From Sphingopyxis sp. (lineage in GTDB: Bacteria > Pseudomonadota > Alphaproteobacteria > Sphingomonadales > Sphingomonadaceae): DNA of 38,597 nt. How positions within the stretch are numbered: the stretch's first letter is position 1; every line of letters begins with the position of its first letter. Under the pieces are notes generated by a model, which had not been told where the DNA came from, ran no database searches, and saw only the letters and a program-made list of their open reading frames with translations. Below, one piece after another: positions 18,073 through 26,634 of this stretch. The stretch is from positions 1 to 38,597 of the forward strand of contig JAEULK010000079.1 of assembly GCA_016793775.1 (NCBI GenBank), in the 5' to 3' direction. The translations under genes and the position numbers were made by a program.

Positions 18073-20004
18073 TCACTCCCCCTTCAGATACTTATCGAAC
18101 CACCCGATCGTCCGGCGCAGGGGGTCCAGCTGGTTTTCGCGCTTCTGGAAACCATGGCCTTCGCCGGGGTAATAGATCGTCTCGACGATATTGCCCTTGG
18201 CCTTGAGCAAGTCATGGACCTCCTGCGCCTGACCGCGGGGGACGCGGATGTCGTTTTCGCCCTGGATCGTCAGCAGCGGCGCCTTCGCCGCCTTGAGGTA
18301 GGTCAGCGGCGAGGCGGCGTCATAGACTTCGGGGTTTTCGTCGGGGGTGCCGAGCAGCGCGCGCTGATAGGCGCGGAGCAGTTCGTCCTGGTCGCGGTAC
18401 ATGGTGCGCCAGTTGATGATGCCGAACCATTGCACCGCCGCGGCGAATTCGTCGGGGGTGCGGCCGATCGCCATCAAGGTCATGAAGCCGCCGTAGGAAC
18501 CGCCAAAGATGCCGACCTTTTTGTCGTTCACATAGCCCGACTGGACGAGGAAGGTCTTGGCCGCGACGGTGTCCTTGAGGTCGCCGCCGCCGAGGTCCTT
18601 CACATTGGCCTCCTGGAACGCCTTGCCGTAACCGGTCGAGCCGCGGAAATTGGGCTGGATCACGACATAGCCGCGCGTTGCGAAGGCGGTGGCGTAGCGC
18701 GAGAAGCCGTCCTGCGACTGGCCGGTCGGGCCGCCGTGCGGCAGCACGATCGCCGGATTGCTGCCGTCGCGCTTCAGGTTGAAGGGCATGGTGACGACCG
18801 CGCTGATCGGCGTGCCGTCGAAGCTTTTGTAGGTGACGACCTGCGATTTGGGCAGCGTCGCCGGGGTCAGGCTGGCCATGGCGAGCGGTACCACTGGAAT
18901 GGCCTTATTCGCCGCGAGGTCATAGGCGTAGAGCATCGTCGGCGAGTCCGCGCCGCTGCGCGTCACGAACATCCGCGTGCCGTCGGGCGAGATGGCGGCG
19001 AGGCCGGGGATCGAGGCGCGGCCGGGATCGAGTACAAGGTCGGTCTTCGCCATGGTGGCGAGGTCGACGCGCGCCAGGGTCGAGCGGCCGTCGTTGTTGG
19101 TGCGCACGAACATCGCCTTGCCGTCGGGGGTGACGATGTCGCTGGTTTCTTCCCACGGGGTCTTGGGCAGCCATTGCCATTTTTTCGTCGCGACGGTGTA
19201 GGCGCCGGCGTGCGGCTGGCCGGTGCCTTCGTCGGTGGTCACGGCGAGCACCGCGCCGTCGGGGCTCGCGCCGCTGGCGGCATAGATGGTTTTGGGTTTG
19301 GCGAGCAATTTCGTCGCGGCGCCGGTTGCGGCGTCGATGCGCCAGATTTCGGCGACGGTGCTGTCGACGTTCGAGCGGTTGGCGATGATCGCCTTGCCGC
19401 CGTCGATCCAGGCGACGGCGCCCCAATTATAGGCGGGGTCCTTTTCGGCGGTGAGATTGCGGATCTTGCCGCTCGCATCCATCACCGCGAGATTGCTCTG
19501 CCCCTCGCTCTTGAGCTTGGTCGACAGCGCGACGAGGCCGCCCGTCGGGCCGACGAGCAAAGCGTCCTCGCGCCGGTCCGGAGTGTTGGTCAGATTCTCG
19601 ACCGCGCCGCCGGCGACCGGGACGCGGTAGAGGTCGTAATATTCATTGCCGCCGACATCCTGCACAAAATAGAGCCATTGGCCGTCGCGCGAGGCCGCGA
19701 GCCCCGATTGCGCATCGTCCGACTGGGTCAGTTGCACCGGCCAGCCGCCGTTCGCATCCATGCGCCAGATATTGGCGCGGCCGGTCAGGTCGGTGGCGAT
19801 GAACATCGTCTTGCCGTCGGCGCTCCACGCCGCGTCGTAGAGCGAGCGCGTGACCCCGATATCGTCGAGCGGCACCGCGCGCGCGTCGGGATTGGCGGGC
19901 GAGGCGATGCTCTGCGGATCGGTGATCGGGCGGTCGGGGGTCGCGACCTGCGCCGCGAGGGGCGAGGCTGTGGCGAGCAGCATCACGGCAAGAATCGAGC
20001 GCAT
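18073..20004 (-). CDS. S9 family (prolyl oligopeptidase type) secreted peptidase
   Basis: The 643-residue protein has a signal peptide (MRSILAVMLLATASPLAAQ), a beta-propeller-like N-terminal region with repeated SPDG/SADGK turns, and a C-terminal alpha/beta hydrolase domain. The catalytic triad is readable: S503 in FGGSYGGFM, D585 in GENDIRVP and H617 in GEGHGF. It is expected to act in the periplasm on oligopeptides (acyl-aminoacyl or dipeptidyl peptidase type). An open frame extends upstream, but the signal peptide and GGGAG before 20004 fix the start. It lies upstream of the lasso-like peptide gene on the same strand with 117 bases between. Lasso isopeptidases are also S9-like, but a general peptidase is the simpler reading. 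Confidence 0.92.
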   Translation of the reverse strand: MRSILAVMLLATASPLAAQVATPDRPITDPQSIASPANPDARAVPLDDIGVTRSLYDAAWSADGKTMFIATDLTGRANIWRMDANGGWPVQLTQSDDAQSGLAASRDGQWLYFVQDVGGNEYYDLYRVPVAGGAVENLTNTPDRREDALLVGPTGGLVALSTKLKSEGQSNLAVMDASGKIRNLTAEKDPAYNWGAVAWIDGGKAIIANRSNVDSTVAEIWRIDAATGAATKLLAKPKTIYAASGASPDGAVLAVTTDEGTGQPHAGAYTVATKKWQWLPKTPWEETSDIVTPDGKAMFVRTNNDGRSTLARVDLATMAKTDLVLDPGRASIPGLAAISPDGTRMFVTRSGADSPTMLYAYDLAANKAIPVVPLAMASLTPATLPKSQVVTYKSFDGTPISAVVTMPFNLKRDGSNPAIVLPHGGPTGQSQDGFSRYATAFATRGYVVIQPNFRGSTGYGKAFQEANVKDLGGGDLKDTVAAKTFLVQSGYVNDKKVGIFGGSYGGFMTLMAIGRTPDEFAAAVQWFGIINWRTMYRDQDELLRAYQRALLGTPDENPEVYDAASPLTYLKAAKAPLLTIQGENDIRVPRGQAQEVHDLLKAKGNIVETIYYPGEGHGFQKRENQLDPLRRTIGWFDKYLKGE

Positions 20005-20102
20005 CGGTAAACTCCCTGTTTGGTCCGATGCGCAGACTATCGTGTGGAAAAGCAAAGTATAGCGGCTTGACCCCGCGAATCACTTGTGATTCAAGGGCCA
20101 GG

Positions 20103-20429
20103 ATGACGCAGCGCCACAAAGTACGGAAATCGGTGAACCGGGCCATCGGTCCCACCATCGCCGTCATCGCGGTGCTGGCGATGATCGGTTATGCGATCTT
20201 CGGACCGACCGGGCTTTACGCCTGGGGCGATTATGGCCAGTCGGTTGAAAAGCAGCGCGTCGTGCTTGCCGAACTCACCAAGAAGCAGAATGAGCTCAAG
20301 AACCGGGTCAGCCTGCTCGACCGGCGCCGCGTCGATCCCGACTTGGCCGACGAATATGTGCGCGAGAAGCTGGGGGTCATGCACCCCGACGAGATCGCGA
20401 TCCCGATGGACCCCGCCGACCAGCCCTGA
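20103..20429 (+). CDS. ftsB: FtsB/DivIC-like septum formation initiator
   Basis: This is a small bitopic division protein that links FtsQ and FtsL in the divisome. The 108 residues show a short basic cytoplasmic N-terminus, one membrane helix (about 15-35), then a coiled-coil segment (VEKQRVVLAELTKKQNELKNRV near 48-69) and a conserved region DPDLADEYVREKLGVMHPDEIAI that is typical of the septum formation initiator family. MTQRHKVR at 20103 is preferred over an upstream start that overlaps the S9 promoter region. The position before pdhA is conserved in alphaproteobacteria. A short hairpin AGCCC-TGAAG-GGGCT-TTT overlaps the stop and may be a weak terminator. Confidence 0.88.
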   Translation: MTQRHKVRKSVNRAIGPTIAVIAVLAMIGYAIFGPTGLYAWGDYGQSVEKQRVVLAELTKKQNELKNRVSLLDRRRVDPDLADEYVREKLGVMHPDEIAIPMDPADQP

Positions 20430-20466
20430 AGGGGCTTTTGCTGCACCCTTGCTGCATAGGTATCCC

Positions 20467-20485
20467 TGGACCCATGAGGGGTCCA
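20467..20485. promoter_or_regulatory. Palindrome upstream of pdhA, candidate operator
   Basis: TGGACCC (20467-20473), 5 bases, GGGTCCA (20479-20485) form a perfect 7-bp inverted repeat about 78 bases before the pdhA start. A second small one, CTCC-TATA-GGGAG, lies near 20513-20526. The binding factor is unknown. Confidence 0.4.
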
Positions 20486-20562
20486 AGCGGGCGTTGCCAA
20501 AGGCGCGTCGGCTCTCCTATAGGGAGGCCCTGCCGTAACGGCTAACCGCAAAGGAACCCGCC

Positions 20563-21633
20563 TTGGCCAAAGCACCCGCGCGCAAGACTGCTGCGCCGAA
20601 AAAGCCCGCTGCAACCCCCGCGCCCGCGACCAATCGCGACCGCCCGAAAGACCCCGCGCCCTATGACGCGACGCCGGAGGAACTGGAGACATTCTATCGC
20701 GAAATGCTGCTGATCCGCCGTTTCGAGGAGAAGGCGGGGCAGTTGTACGGGCTAGGGCTGATTGGCGGTTTCTGTCACCTCTATATCGGCCAGGAAGCGG
20801 TGGCGGTCGGGCTCCAGTCGGCGCTCGACGGCGAGAAGGACAGCGTCATCACCGGCTATCGCGACCATGGCCATATGCTCGCCTATGGCATCGATCCCAA
20901 GGTCATCATGGCCGAGCTGACCGGGCGTGCCGCAGGCATTTCGCGCGGCAAGGGCGGGTCGATGCACATGTTCAGCGTCGAGAAGAAATTTTACGGCGGT
21001 CACGGCATCGTCGGGGCGCAGGTGTCGCTCGGCACCGGCCTGGCCTTTGGCCATAAATATCGCGGCGACGGCGGCGTCGCCATGGCCTATTTCGGCGACG
21101 GCGCGTCGAACCAGGGCCAGGTCTATGAAAGCTTCAACATGGCCGAGTTGTGGAAGCTGCCGATCATCTTCGTGATCGAGAACAACCAATATGCGATGGG
21201 CACCTCGGTCAACCGCTCGTCGGCCGAGGACCAGCTGTATCGCCGCGGCGAAAGCTTCCGCATTCCGGGTATGCAGGTCGACGGCATGGACGTGCTCGCG
21301 GTGCGCGGTGCCGCCGAAGCGGCGCTCGAATGGGTGCGCGCGGGCAAGGGGCCGGTGCTGATGGAACTCAAGACCTATCGCTATCGCGGCCATTCTATGT
21401 CCGACCCCGCCAAATATCGCAGCCGCGAGGAAGTGCAGGCGGTGCGCGACAAGAGCGACGCGCTGGAACATCTGAAGAAGGTGATGCTCGACGCCGGAAT
21501 CGCCGAGGAACGGTTCAAGGACCTCGACAAGGAAATCCGGGCGATCGTCGCCGAGGCCGCCGACTTTGCCGAAAGCGCGCCCGAACCCGAATTGCATGAA
21601 CTATATACCGACGTGCTGGTGGAGCAATATTGA
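20563..21633 (+). CDS. pdhA: Pyruvate dehydrogenase E1 component, alpha subunit
   Basis: This subunit of the pyruvate dehydrogenase complex carries out thiamine-diphosphate-dependent decarboxylation of pyruvate with the beta subunit. The 356 residues start with a Lys/Ala/Pro-rich extension (1-35), then the E1-alpha fold with [15 protein letters not shown] (69-83), the TPP motif GDGASNQG (178-185) through NN (207-208), and the loop [11 protein letters not shown], which is the regulatory phosphorylation loop in mitochondrial homologues. The start is a TTG with AAAGGAA about 7 bases upstream, fitting the MAKAPARK N-terminus. pdhB starts one base after the stop, so the two are coupled. Confidence 0.96.
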   Translation: MAKAPARKTAAPKKPAATPAPATNRDRPKDPAPYDATPEELETFYREMLLIRRFEEKAGQLYGLGLIGGFCHLYIGQEAVAVGLQSALDGEKDSVITGYRDHGHMLAYGIDPKVIMAELTGRAAGISRGKGGSMHMFSVEKKFYGGHGIVGAQVSLGTGLAFGHKYRGDGGVAMAYFGDGASNQGQVYESFNMAELWKLPIIFVIENNQYAMGTSVNRSSAEDQLYRRGESFRIPGMQVDGMDVLAVRGAAEAALEWVRAGKGPVLMELKTYRYRGHSMSDPAKYRSREEVQAVRDKSDALEHLKKVMLDAGIAEERFKDLDKEIRAIVAEAADFAESAPEPELHELYTDVLVEQY

Positions 21634-21634
21634 G

Positions 21635-23029
21635 ATGGCCATCGAATTGAAGATGCCGGCGCTGTCGCCGACGATGGACGAGGGCACGCTCGCCAAATGG
21701 CTCGTCAAGGAAGGCGACACGGTGAAATCGGGCGACATCCTGGCCGAGATCGAGACCGACAAGGCGACGATGGAATTCGAAGCCATCGACGAGGGTACGA
21801 TCGCCTCGATCCTGGTCGCCGAGGGTAGCGACAATGTGAAGGTCGGCACCGTGATCGCGACGATTTCGGGCGAGGGCGAGGAAGCGGCGGCGCCTGCTGC
21901 TGCGCCGGCGCCCGCGCCGGTCGAGGAACCCAAGGCTGCCGAACCCGCGCCTGCGCCGGCGCCGGCCCCGACGCCTGCTCCCGCGGCGGAGAAGCCGGCC
22001 GCGACCGAACGCGCCTCCGACCCCGCGGTCCCCGAAGGCACCGCGATGGTCAAGACGACCGTCCGCGAAGCTCTGCGCGATGCGATGGCCGAGGAAATGC
22101 GCAAGGACGACCGCGTCTTCGTGATGGGCGAGGAAGTCGCTGAATATCAGGGCGCGTACAAGGTCACGCAGGGCCTGCTCGAGGAATTCGGTGCGCAGCG
22201 CGTCGTCGATACCCCGATCACCGAATATGGCTTTGCGGGTCTCGGCACCGGCGCCGCGATGGGTGGGCTGAAGCCGATCATCGAATTCATGACGTTCAAC
22301 TTCGCGATGCAGGCGATCGACCACATCATCAACTCGGCGGCGAAGACCAATTATATGTCGGGCGGCCAGATGCGCTGCCCGATCGTGTTCCGCGGTCCCA
22401 ATGGTGCTGCCTCGCGCGTCGCGGCGCAGCACAGCCAGAATTACGCGCCCTGGTACGCCAGCGTCCCTGGGCTGATCGTGATCTCGCCCTATGATGCCGC
22501 CGATGCCAAGGGCCTGATGAAGGCCGCGATCCGCAGCGAGGATCCCGTGGTCTTCCTCGAGAACGAACTGCTTTACGGCCGCAGCTTCGACGTGCCGGCG
22601 GTCGACGATTTTGTCCTGCCGATCGGCAAGGCGCGGATCATGCGCGCGGGCAGCGACGTCACCATCGTCAGCTATTCGATCGGCGTCGGGCTCGCGCTCG
22701 AAGCCGCCGATGCGCTCGCCGCCGAGGGTATCGATGCCGAGGTGATCGACCTACGCACGCTGCGCCCGCTCGATACCGTCACCGTGCTCGCGAGCCTGAA
22801 AAAGACCAATCGCCTCGTCGTCGTCGAGGAAGGCTGGCCGGTTTGCTCGATCGCCAGCGAACTGGCGATGGTCGCGATGGAGCATGGCTTCGACGACCTC
22901 GACGCGCCCGTGATGCGCGTGTGCAATGAGGATGTGCCGCTGCCCTATGCCGCCAATCTGGAGAAGGCGGCGCTGGTCGACACGCCGCGCGTGATCGCGG
23001 CGGTGAAGGCGGTCTGCAATCGCGCCTGA
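21635..23029 (+). CDS. pdhB: Pyruvate dehydrogenase E1 beta subunit with N-terminal lipoyl domain
   Basis: The 464 residues begin with a lipoyl domain ([22 protein letters not shown], lipoyl lysine K43 in [11 protein letters not shown]). A Pro/Ala-rich flexible linker (about 85-130) follows, then a complete E1-beta domain starting near [15 protein letters not shown] and ending in the transketolase C-terminal domain ([15 protein letters not shown]). Fusion of the lipoyl domain to E1-beta is known in alphaproteobacteria such as Zymomonas and Sinorhizobium. Together with PdhA it feeds acetyl units to an E2 encoded elsewhere. [10 protein letters not shown] at 21635 is the family start; GTGGAG lies upstream. 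Confidence 0.96.
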   Translation: MAIELKMPALSPTMDEGTLAKWLVKEGDTVKSGDILAEIETDKATMEFEAIDEGTIASILVAEGSDNVKVGTVIATISGEGEEAAAPAAAPAPAPVEEPKAAEPAPAPAPAPTPAPAAEKPAATERASDPAVPEGTAMVKTTVREALRDAMAEEMRKDDRVFVMGEEVAEYQGAYKVTQGLLEEFGAQRVVDTPITEYGFAGLGTGAAMGGLKPIIEFMTFNFAMQAIDHIINSAAKTNYMSGGQMRCPIVFRGPNGAASRVAAQHSQNYAPWYASVPGLIVISPYDAADAKGLMKAAIRSEDPVVFLENELLYGRSFDVPAVDDFVLPIGKARIMRAGSDVTIVSYSIGVGLALEAADALAAEGIDAEVIDLRTLRPLDTVTVLASLKKTNRLVVVEEGWPVCSIASELAMVAMEHGFDDLDAPVMRVCNEDVPLPYAANLEKAALVDTPRVIAAVKAVCNRA

Positions 23030-23072
23030 CGCGCCGGACGCGCCGCTTTATCCCGACATCCGCGACCCGCGC

Positions 23073-23648
23073 GTGATGGTCGCGGTGCCGCGCGAGCGGC
23101 GCGCGGCGCTCGCGGCGCTCTGGGGACTGGCCGAGCGGCTGACCAAATTGCTGACCGACGCGCGTGAGCCGCTGATCGGGCAGATCAAGCTTGCCTGGTG
23201 GCGCGACATGATGGTGATGCTCGCAAGCGATCCCGCGGCGCTGCCCAAGGGCGAGCCGTTGCTTGCCGAGCTTCAGGTGAGCTGGGCAGGGCAGGGCGGT
23301 CTCGACGCGCTGGTCGATGCCGTCGAGGCGATGCTGCTCGCCGAGGACGGAGCGGGGCGTAGCGCCGCCGCGATCTCGTTCGGCGACGCGCTGTTCCGAT
23401 TGTCCGGCGGCGGTTCGGGCGCGCGCTGGGGTTTGCTATGGGGCGCGGTCTTGCAAGAGGGCGAGGTCGATGCGCGGCAGTTATTTGCCGACGCGCGTAA
23501 CCGGCCGGTGCCGCCGCGCATATCCTTTTCCGGAAAGTCGCTGATGATGCTCGATCGCTGGGCCACGGCTGTCGCCGCGGCGGATGGCGAGCGGCGCTGG
23601 CGAAGCGAGGGACTGTTGCTGTTTCGCGTCGGATTGATCGGCCGCTGA
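23073..23648 (+). CDS. Short squalene/phytoene synthase-like protein
   Basis: The 191 residues resemble the trans-isoprenyl diphosphate synthase (squalene/phytoene synthase) superfamily in its N-terminal part: RERRAALAALWGLAERLTKLL, then EPLIGQIKLAWWRDMM, a position where the family has conserved IRLAWWRE-type sequence. The Asp-rich substrate motifs of active enzymes are not evident and the protein is shorter than the usual 270-300 residues, so it may be a non-catalytic member. The start is uncertain: GTG at 23073 or ATG at 23076, with no good ribosome site. The family-like sequence PDIRDPRV continues upstream in frame without a standard start codon. Confidence 0.65.
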   Translation: MMVAVPRERRAALAALWGLAERLTKLLTDAREPLIGQIKLAWWRDMMVMLASDPAALPKGEPLLAELQVSWAGQGGLDALVDAVEAMLLAEDGAGRSAAAISFGDALFRLSGGGSGARWGLLWGAVLQEGEVDARQLFADARNRPVPPRISFSGKSLMMLDRWATAVAAADGERRWRSEGLLLFRVGLIGR

Positions 23649-23731
23649 CGAATAATGGTTGCCGGGGCTGGAAAAGGCGTGCGCGAACATCTATCTAGTG
23701 CGGTACATAATAGGGTCGCAGGGGACGAGAC

Positions 23732-24442
23732 ATGTTCAACGGGCTGATCGCCTATCTCGATTCGATCAAGGCGCGCGACCCCGCGCCGCGTTCGCGTTGG
23801 GAAATCATGCTCTATCCCGGGCTGCTCGCGGTCGGCATGCATCGGATTGCGCACTGGCTGTTCGAGGCCGACCTGTTTTTCCTCGCGCGCTTCGTCAATC
23901 ATTTCTCGCGCTTCCTGACCGCGATCGACATCCACCCGGGCGCGAAGATCGGGCGGCATCTGTTCATCGACCATGGTTTCGGCGTCGTGATCGGCGAGAC
24001 CGCCGAGATCGGCGACAATGTCTCCATCTATCAGGGCGTGACCCTGGGCGGCACCGACCCCGCGAACGGCATCGGCGGCAAGCGCCACCCGACGCTGGCG
24101 CATGACGTGATCGTCGGGTCGGGGGCGCAAATCCTGGGTCCGGTCATGGTCAACGCCCGCGCGCGCATCGGCGCCAATGCGGTGGTGACCAAGGACGTGC
24201 CCGAGGGGGCGGTGATGGTCGGCATTCCCGCGCGCTCGACCCTGGTCGATGCCAGCGAATATGCCCGCGAATTCATCCCTTATGGCACCTGCAACGAGAC
24301 GTTCGATCCTTCGACGCAGAAGGTCGAATTGCTCCAGTGCCAGCTCGAACAGCTCCAGAAGCAGATCAAGGCGCTGGCCGCCGAGCGCGATACCGTCGTT
24401 GCCGCCGAACCCGCACCGCGCAAGGGGCGTAGCCGCGCCTGA
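23732..24442 (+). CDS. cysE: Serine O-acetyltransferase (EpsC/CysE type)
   Basis: This enzyme transfers acetyl from acetyl-CoA to serine, the first committed step of cysteine synthesis. The 236 residues have an N-terminal helical part, then a left-handed beta-helix of hexapeptide repeats (about 67-180). It includes IDIHPGAKIGRHLFIDHG, VIGETAEIGDNVSIYQGVTLGG and GKRHPTL, which hold the catalytic His and CoA site. The short N-terminus matches the EpsC form rather than enteric CysE. A C-terminal tail from about 190 is predicted coiled coil (VELLQCQLEQLQKQIKALAAE) and is unusual in length. GGGGACGAG precedes the ATG. The downstream gene overlaps by one base (TGATG). Confidence 0.93.
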   Translation: MFNGLIAYLDSIKARDPAPRSRWEIMLYPGLLAVGMHRIAHWLFEADLFFLARFVNHFSRFLTAIDIHPGAKIGRHLFIDHGFGVVIGETAEIGDNVSIYQGVTLGGTDPANGIGGKRHPTLAHDVIVGSGAQILGPVMVNARARIGANAVVTKDVPEGAVMVGIPARSTLVDASEYAREFIPYGTCNETFDPSTQKVELLQCQLEQLQKQIKALAAERDTVVAAEPAPRKGRSRA

Positions 24443-24786
24443 TGGGGATCGTCACCCCCTGGCCCCATGTTCCATCGCTGCCGCAGCAGACGGCGTTCGA
24501 CCGCCAGGAATTGACGCGCATCCTCGACCTTTATGGCCGCATGGTCGCGGCGGGGAAATGGCGTGATTATGCGATGGATTTCCAGCGCGACGTCGCGGTC
24601 TTTTCCTGTTTCCGCCGGGCATCCGAACGCCCCGAATATCGCATCGAAAAACGCCCCGCCTTGCGGAGCCGCCAAGGCATGTGGGCCTTAGTCTCCGAAG
24701 CCGGGGCGATCTTGAAGCGCGGGGACGAGCTTGCGAATGTGCTCGCCCCCGTCGAACGCAAGCTTATGAAGCTGGTATCGGACTAG
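24442..24786 (+). CDS. DUF2794 family protein
   Basis: The 114 residues match DUF2794, a cytosolic alphaproteobacterial family of unknown function. The diagnostic stretch is FDRQELTRILDLYGRMVAAGKWRDYAMDF, then DVAVFSCFRRASERPEYRIEKRP and an AILKRGDEL region. The ATG overlaps the cysE stop (TGATG), so it is cotranscribed and coupled. Its last 23 bases overlap the 3' end of the convergent membrane-protein gene. Confidence 0.88.
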   Translation: MGIVTPWPHVPSLPQQTAFDRQELTRILDLYGRMVAAGKWRDYAMDFQRDVAVFSCFRRASERPEYRIEKRPALRSRQGMWALVSEAGAILKRGDELANVLAPVERKLMKLVSD

Positions 24787-25834
24787 GCTGAACCGTCGCC
24801 GGCAGCTGGTTGGCGAGGTTTGCGGGCAGGAACCCCACCACCACGCTGCGGGCGTTCTGCCAGAAGGCCGAGAGCAGCAGCAGCGCCGAGCCGATCACGA
24901 AGGCGGTCAATGCGACATTGAGTTCGACCGCGCCGAAGGTGCGGAACAGCTCGGTCAGCGCGAACAGCACATAGGCGAGGGCGGAGACGAGCAGAGCACG
25001 GCGGTCGATCGCCAGCGCGATGACCCCGAACAGGATATAGACACCGATCACCAGCACCGCGGCGCTGCTGCCGATATCGCTGCCGTCGGTAACGCCGAGG
25101 AGGTGGAAGATCGGATGGGCGATCATCGGCGCGGCGAGCAGGTGGAGCCAGAAGGCGACGTCGCTGCGGCGCGTCTGGCGCACCCGGTCGCTGCGGTCCC
25201 ACCACATGGCGAGCGCGAAGACGCCGATCCCGGCGACGAGAACCAGCGCCATCGGCAGCGTGGCGCTGTCGCGCGGGAAGCCGGTGATCGACAGCACCAG
25301 GGCGACCGCGGTCGCGGCGAGCGCCGCGGTACCGGCGGCGACGGTGATCGGCACCATGAAGCGGCGCCAGTGGAACCACGTCGCGCCCGCGGTGATCAGC
25401 GCCATGCCGCCGATGATGATCGCACCGACCGTTTCGTCGGGCCGGTTGCCGAATATCCGCTCGCCATGTTCGACGAGGAAGCCGACCATCGAGGCGAAGA
25501 CGCCGCCCGCAAAGGCGAGGACGAGCACGATGCTGGGCAGCGCCATGCGGCGTTTGCGGGTGAAATATTCGGCGAGAAACCAGGCCGAGGCGGCGACGAA
25601 CACGCCCGCGAGCGCGGTGTGGATCGACTGGCCGATCCACGCGACCGCGACGAGCAGGATCACCGCGGCGATGCTGACGAAGATGTCGTTGAAACCGGTG
25701 ATGAGGCGGAATGATTCCTCGTCCGGCCCGGGGGCGGCGCGCACCGACGCGACATGCGCGCGGAAAGCGGCGACCGCCTCCGGCGTCATGACCTTTGCGT
25801 CGACCGCGGCTTGCAGGTCGCTTTCGCTATACAT
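24764..25834 (-). CDS. Multi-pass inner-membrane protein (DUF2157-like)
   Basis: The 356-residue protein has a cytosolic N-terminal helix region (MYSESDLQAAVDAKVMTPEAVAAFRAHVAS) and about ten hydrophobic helices from residue 48 onward. This layout is like DUF2157-type membrane proteins, which carry a short soluble head followed by many short membrane helices. No enzymatic motif is visible and the function is unknown. AAGGACG lies before the ATG. A promoter with an overlapping palindrome is seen just upstream. The gene ends convergently inside the DUF2794 coding end. Confidence 0.82.
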   Translation of the reverse strand: MYSESDLQAAVDAKVMTPEAVAAFRAHVASVRAAPGPDEESFRLITGFNDIFVSIAAVILLVAVAWIGQSIHTALAGVFVAASAWFLAEYFTRKRRMALPSIVLVLAFAGGVFASMVGFLVEHGERIFGNRPDETVGAIIIGGMALITAGATWFHWRRFMVPITVAAGTAALAATAVALVLSITGFPRDSATLPMALVLVAGIGVFALAMWWDRSDRVRQTRRSDVAFWLHLLAAPMIAHPIFHLLGVTDGSDIGSSAAVLVIGVYILFGVIALAIDRRALLVSALAYVLFALTELFRTFGAVELNVALTAFVIGSALLLLSAFWQNARSVVVGFLPANLANQLPATVQPSPIPAS

Positions 25835-25875
25835 TTGGGGTCGTCCTTCTTGTCCGATCCCCTTGCCCCACGAGG

Positions 25876-25904
25876 TTTATGGCACAACTGTATTAGTGAC
25901 GCAA
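25876..25904 (-). promoter_or_regulatory. Promoter of the membrane-protein gene
   Basis: On the minus strand TTGCGT (25904-25899) and CATAAA (25881-25876) are separated by 17 bases. The predicted start near 25869 leaves a leader of about 35 bases before the ATG. Confidence 0.5.
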
Positions 25905-25908
25905 TACA
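25889..25908. promoter_or_regulatory. Palindromic operator candidate
   Basis: TGTATT (25889-25894), 8 bases, AATACA (25903-25908) form a perfect 6-bp inverted repeat covering the -35 element of the minus-strand promoter, where a bound repressor would block polymerase. No regulator gene is adjacent. Confidence 0.45.
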
Positions 25909-25913
25909 ATAAA

Positions 25914-26570
25914 TCAGGTGAAGATGCTGGCGGCGGCAAGCCGGTCTCGCTGGGCGCTCGTGATGCGATCGACGAGGCGAATGGCCAACGGGTAAAGAAG
26001 CAGATTGGTCGCCGAATAGAGCATCGAGAGGATCAGCACTTCGCGCTCTTCGTCGGGGGAGACGGCGTCGAACGACGCCATGGCCGCCACGATGCTGACC
26101 GCGACCGAGAAGGACCAGAGGCCCCACCAGCCGACGAGCAGGCCATTGCCGCCGGAAAGCCTGTCGCCGCCGCGGCCGTGGCTGGCGTTCCAGATCTGGC
26201 GCATCGCCCGATAGGGGCGGACGAAATTGGCGAACGGGACAAAATGCCACCCGACCGCCCATGCCGGGGAAAAGGCGAAGCCGGGCACGTGCGCCGCCTT
26301 GATGTTCGCGGCGGCGCGATAGATCCACAGGCAGAAGATCACGCTTGTCGTCAGCTCGAGCAATATGTCGGTGGCCGCCACGCCGAAATAGAGCGCATTG
26401 GGCCCCTCGACCACGGCGTCCTCGGCCAGCGATACATAGCCGTACAGCTCGGCGACCTGGCCGACCAGGACCAGCTGGATCACGACGAACCCCGCGACGA
26501 GCAGGCCTTTCACGAGCCTGCCGCGCCGCTGGAGAAGGGCGATGCCTTCGCCCAGGGTCATGTCGATCAT
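25914..26570 (-). CDS. DUF4328 family membrane protein
   Basis: The 218 residues carry several membrane helices and the DUF4328 hallmark order: CLWIYRAAANIKAA, then FSPAWAVGWHFVPFANFVRPYRAMRQIWNAS, then two or three further membrane helices. The family is of unknown function. MIDMTLGEG at 26570 is chosen because a GGGGGCG stretch lies before it and the upstream extension has no family similarity. The gene is 79 bases upstream of the DUF2157-like gene in the same direction, but a separate promoter is seen between them. Confidence 0.85.
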   Translation of the reverse strand: MIDMTLGEGIALLQRRGRLVKGLLVAGFVVIQLVLVGQVAELYGYVSLAEDAVVEGPNALYFGVAATDILLELTTSVIFCLWIYRAAANIKAAHVPGFAFSPAWAVGWHFVPFANFVRPYRAMRQIWNASHGRGGDRLSGGNGLLVGWWGLWSFSVAVSIVAAMASFDAVSPDEEREVLILSMLYSATNLLLYPLAIRLVDRITSAQRDRLAAASIFT

Positions 26571-26584
26571 AAACGCCCCCGCGA

Positions 26585-26601
26585 CCGGCGGCACCCGCCG
26601 G
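26585..26601. repeat. Short perfect hairpin after the SDR gene
   Basis: CCGGCGG, loop CAC, CCGCCGG form a perfect 7-bp stem between the SDR stop and the DUF4328 start. It could be a weak terminator for the leftward SDR transcript, but it has no T-run. Confidence 0.4.
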
Positions 26602-26634
26602 GCGCCTCGCCGATGCGGGAACCGTCTATCAGGC

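Noticed and set aside
17947-20010. Long open frame antisense to the S9 peptidase
   Set aside because: The opposite strand encodes a protein with a signal peptide and an intact catalytic triad; the antisense product is low-complexity Gly/Arg/Asp-rich.
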